Of a stretch of DNA of 64,000 bases, positions 62,211 through 64,000 are shown in pieces; the first letter of the stretch is position 1; each line of letters starts with the position of its first letter. The stretch covers positions 1,646,001 through 1,710,000 of the forward strand of contig NZ_LT629752.1 in the NCBI RefSeq assembly GCF_900105145.1, read 5' to 3'. A program made the translations under genes and the position numbers. This DNA is from Polaribacter sp. KT25b (GTDB lineage: Bacteria; Bacteroidota; Bacteroidia; Flavobacteriales; Flavobacteriaceae). The notes under the pieces are model-generated. The model saw only the letters and a list, made by a program, of their open reading frames with translations, had not been told where the DNA came from and searched no databases.

Positions 62211-63527
62211 TTATTTTGATGTTTTAAATTCTATTAAAAAAGGTTTCAATGGGACACCTTCTTCTGTCCTAAAATTGTTAGTTATAAATATTTGATATTT
62301 TTTATTTGGTTCTAACTTTACTGGTATTGTCCAAGAAGTATTGTCTTTTCCCCAATACCTTCCGTTCAGCGTTCCTTTCGGAAATGCATCCTGTCCTAAA
62401 TTTCCAAAATCTACACTTGTATTGTGTCCATTTAAAGATTGCGAGAACTCAATAGTTATTTCTTTAGTCTTTGGACTAACATTTTGAGCTTTATTCTTAA
62501 ACTGCTTAACTTTAACAACAGTTGGTCTTTTATTTTCAAATATTTGATAAAGTTTGTCGAGTGGTTTAGAAAAGAAATTAGTTCTATTAACGAAATCCTC
62601 AATTTGAGTTTCATTAGTGTAGTCTAATTCAATCATCTCTTTTATTGCTGACTGTTTATCTTTTGCTTTATTATAATTTATTTCAGCGATAGCATATCCT
62701 ATATAATATCCTAAATCTCTTGTTTTAAACTCATTTGGGAAATCACTCCAAAGCCAATGATGAATATTATTTCCATAAAACACTTCTTCTTCAAATTTCT
62801 TTTTAACCTTGTCATTTTGTTTTCCATAATTTATAGCTGGTGTAGCAGATGGTACTTCCATTGCAATCACAGAAACAAATTCAGCTATCCCTTCACGAAG
62901 CGTATAGGATAATAAATTGTCAACTTGTTCATTTTGTTGCGTATGAACATATTCGTGAATATTTAACAGAACTAAATTATCTATTGGTTTGCTGTCGAAA
63001 TATTTACGTCTACCTTTTCCTAAATCTCCTTGAAATTCAGAAGCAATTGTATTTTTATCTGACATTGCTAATTCACTCCCGATAAGAACTAGACTGTCAA
63101 TAGTAGTTCCATTTGTTCTTAAAGCTCCAATAGTAAAATAAATTCTTGCAGCTTTTAACTCCGGATAAATTTTTCGCATTTTTTCAATACCTTCTCCTAA
63201 TTCAGAAACATACATTTCCGTTTTAAGAGTATTTTTACGAACAGAATTCCAAAATTTTGGATAATTATTTATTGAGTTTATATAATCTTGTGGTGTATAA
63301 TTTCTTGCTTGCCTAATTCCTTTTAAACCAACTGTTCCATTTTTTAAATATAAACTATCGAGATATTTGTATTGTAAAATTGAATCTTGAGTTGATGTGA
63401 TTTTATCATATGCTTTCCAAAAGTTTGTAATATCTGAAGTGATGATGTTCTGTTTTGAGTCTTCAACTTTTTTGTCACATCCAAAAAGCGTGAAAATTAA
63501 AATTGTTATTAAAAATGTATTTTTCAT
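62211..63527 (-). CDS. Predicted zinc-dependent lipoprotein protease with C-terminal Ig-like domain
   Basis: A 438-residue protein with a lipobox (LFGCDKK). The middle has HEYVHTQQ, an HExxH zinc motif, followed by EGIAEFVS as a likely third ligand, in the manner of DUF2268-type predicted metalloproteases. GIRQARNYTPQDYINSINNY lies before it. The last 95 residues are a Big_5-like sandwich (SPKTKEITIEFSQSLNGHNT). A deleted second copy lies at 44270. Single-gene cassette bounded by R29 and R30. Confidence 0.85.
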   Translation of the reverse strand: MKNTFLITILIFTLFGCDKKVEDSKQNIITSDITNFWKAYDKITSTQDSILQYKYLDSLYLKNGTVGLKGIRQARNYTPQDYINSINNYPKFWNSVRKNTLKTEMYVSELGEGIEKMRKIYPELKAARIYFTIGALRTNGTTIDSLVLIGSELAMSDKNTIASEFQGDLGKGRRKYFDSKPIDNLVLLNIHEYVHTQQNEQVDNLLSYTLREGIAEFVSVIAMEVPSATPAINYGKQNDKVKKKFEEEVFYGNNIHHWLWSDFPNEFKTRDLGYYIGYAIAEINYNKAKDKQSAIKEMIELDYTNETQIEDFVNRTNFFSKPLDKLYQIFENKRPTVVKVKQFKNKAQNVSPKTKEITIEFSQSLNGHNTSVDFGNLGQDAFPKGTLNGRYWGKDNTSWTIPVKLEPNKKYQIFITNNFRTEEGVPLKPFLIEFKTSK

Positions 63528-63579
63528 TGGTTAGTGTTTCATCTAAAGACTATGACTTTTGTTACAGTTGTTCGTTTTG

Positions 63580-63722
63580 CTTGTTGCCAAACGGTCTCGG
63601 CTATGAGTAGTTGCGTGGTTTAGCACTTAACTTTGCAAGTACAAACCAAGTTGGAAATTCCGCAGGAATTTCCAACGTAGGCGAGAACAAGCAATTACTT
63701 ATAGCCATTGTTGTAGGTAGTT
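63580..63722 (+). repeat. Array repeat R30
   Basis: The left box GTTGCCAAA (63583-63591) pairs with GTTGGCAAC of R29 (8 of 9). GTTGCGTGGTTTAGC, ACTTTGCAAGTACAAACC, perfect 11-bp hairpin TTGGAAATTCC GCA GGAATTTCCAA (63651-63675), GGCGAGAACAAGC, right box GTTGTAGGTAGTT (63710-63722). Confidence 0.92.
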
Positions 63723-63724
63723 AT

Positions 63725-64000
63725 TTATTCTTTATCCAAATTCAGATAATACAGTTTTGCAGCTTCCTGAATTTCATCATCTAAACTGTCATCTAGCGCA
63801 TATGAATAAAGTACCCATTCATCGTTTGGTTTATAAAATTTAAAAATAAATCTAATCGGTTGTCGGTCGTATTTTACGAGATATGAGTATAAAACAAAAC
63901 TTTCAGCAAATTTTTTTGTAGTGATTAATTCTTGTCCGTAATACTTTCCCATATAACTTTCTGTAAATCCATTTACCGTTCCAATAATTTTATCAATATC
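63725..64000 (-). CDS. Hypothetical protein, N-terminal part outside window
   Basis: The frame is open through the right edge (DIDKIIGTVNGFTESYMGKY precede and follow the first internal ATG). The visible C-terminal 91 residues are acidic with RFIFKFYKPNDEWVLYSYAL, DDSLDDEIQEAAKLYYLNLD. It resembles small DUF3887/DUF4864-like stress-protein tails only vaguely, so I assign no family. Its stop lies two bases from the R30 right box, so it is the next cassette. Confidence 0.6.
   Translation of the reverse strand, partial: DIDKIIGTVNGFTESYMGKYYGQELITTKKFAESFVLYSYLVKYDRQPIRFIFKFYKPNDEWVLYSYALDDSLDDEIQEAAKLYYLNLDKE

Noticed and set aside
21947..63722. CRISPR array
   Set aside because: Repeats are 110-150 bp, imperfect and separated by whole genes of 0.3-3 kb. 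No cas genes are present.
21950..63722. MITE or IS terminal repeats
   Set aside because: The repeats do not flank transposase genes, show no target-site duplications that I can see, and their outermost bases covary with the gene between them, which a transposon end would not do.
21947..64000. Canonical integron with IntI and standard attC
   Set aside because: No integrase in the window, and the seven-base RYYYAAC/GTTRRRY rule is met only by a few boxes (for example GTTAGGC at 22069 and 50694). I keep the comparison but not the name.

Overview
This AT-rich window looks like the chromosome of a marine-type Flavobacteriaceae bacterium (Bacteroidota; Polaribacter/Tenacibaculum-like). The inference rests on promoter elements of the TAnnTTTG type, weak Shine-Dalgarno sites, SusC-type CarboxypepD_reg domains, many small lipoproteins and TlpA/DsbE-like thioredoxins. 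The genus is not proven.

Region 1 (1-18.8 kb) is ordinary chromosome. It opens with the N-terminal part of a transglutaminase/DUF2126 protein. A long plus-strand operon for methylmalonyl-CoA metabolism follows: epimerase, biotin-dependent carboxyltransferase, three sodium-pump decarboxylase-type subunits, a CoA-transferase, and the small and large methylmalonyl-CoA mutase subunits. MeaB and an acyl-ACP thioesterase lie behind it on the minus strand. Together these can interconvert succinate and propionate and may couple decarboxylation to Na+ export. Then come a fatty-acid desaturase, a Crp/Fnr regulator and two DEAD-box helicases, the second with DEFD in motif II.

Region 2 (18.8-21.9 kb) is a decayed edge with a broken lipoprotein gene, a kelch-repeat protein and an alpha/beta hydrolase.

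Region 3 (about 21.9 kb to the right end and beyond) is the striking part. Some 30 copies of a 110-150 bp structured repeat (R1-R30) alternate with unrelated short genes or gene groups, nearly all on the minus strand. Cargo includes a 2H phosphoesterase, C70-like protease, AraC/SDR group, GNATs, nitrilase-GNAT fusion, erythromycin-esterase homologue, CPBP protease, Hsp20, LysR/quinone reductase pair, S41 protease, ECF sigma group, ricin-type lectin, Crp/RidA/DJ-1 group and others. The layout resembles a chromosomal integron or gene-cassette array, but the repeat is not a textbook attC. It has an outer stem plus internal hairpins that covary between copies. The 7-14 nt just outside the repeats are complementary across each gene: the right end of the repeat on one side pairs with the left end of the repeat on the other. 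This is what is expected if every gene segment was once a circle closed at the repeat. No integrase lies in the window; the polarity of the ORFs would put one beyond 64 kb.

The array also holds decay products: two deleted IS3-family elements, an internally deleted copy of the zinc-protease cassette, a TlpA gene with a stop codon and a lost thioredoxin core, a frameshift in an A-run and a 5'-truncated mini-gene.
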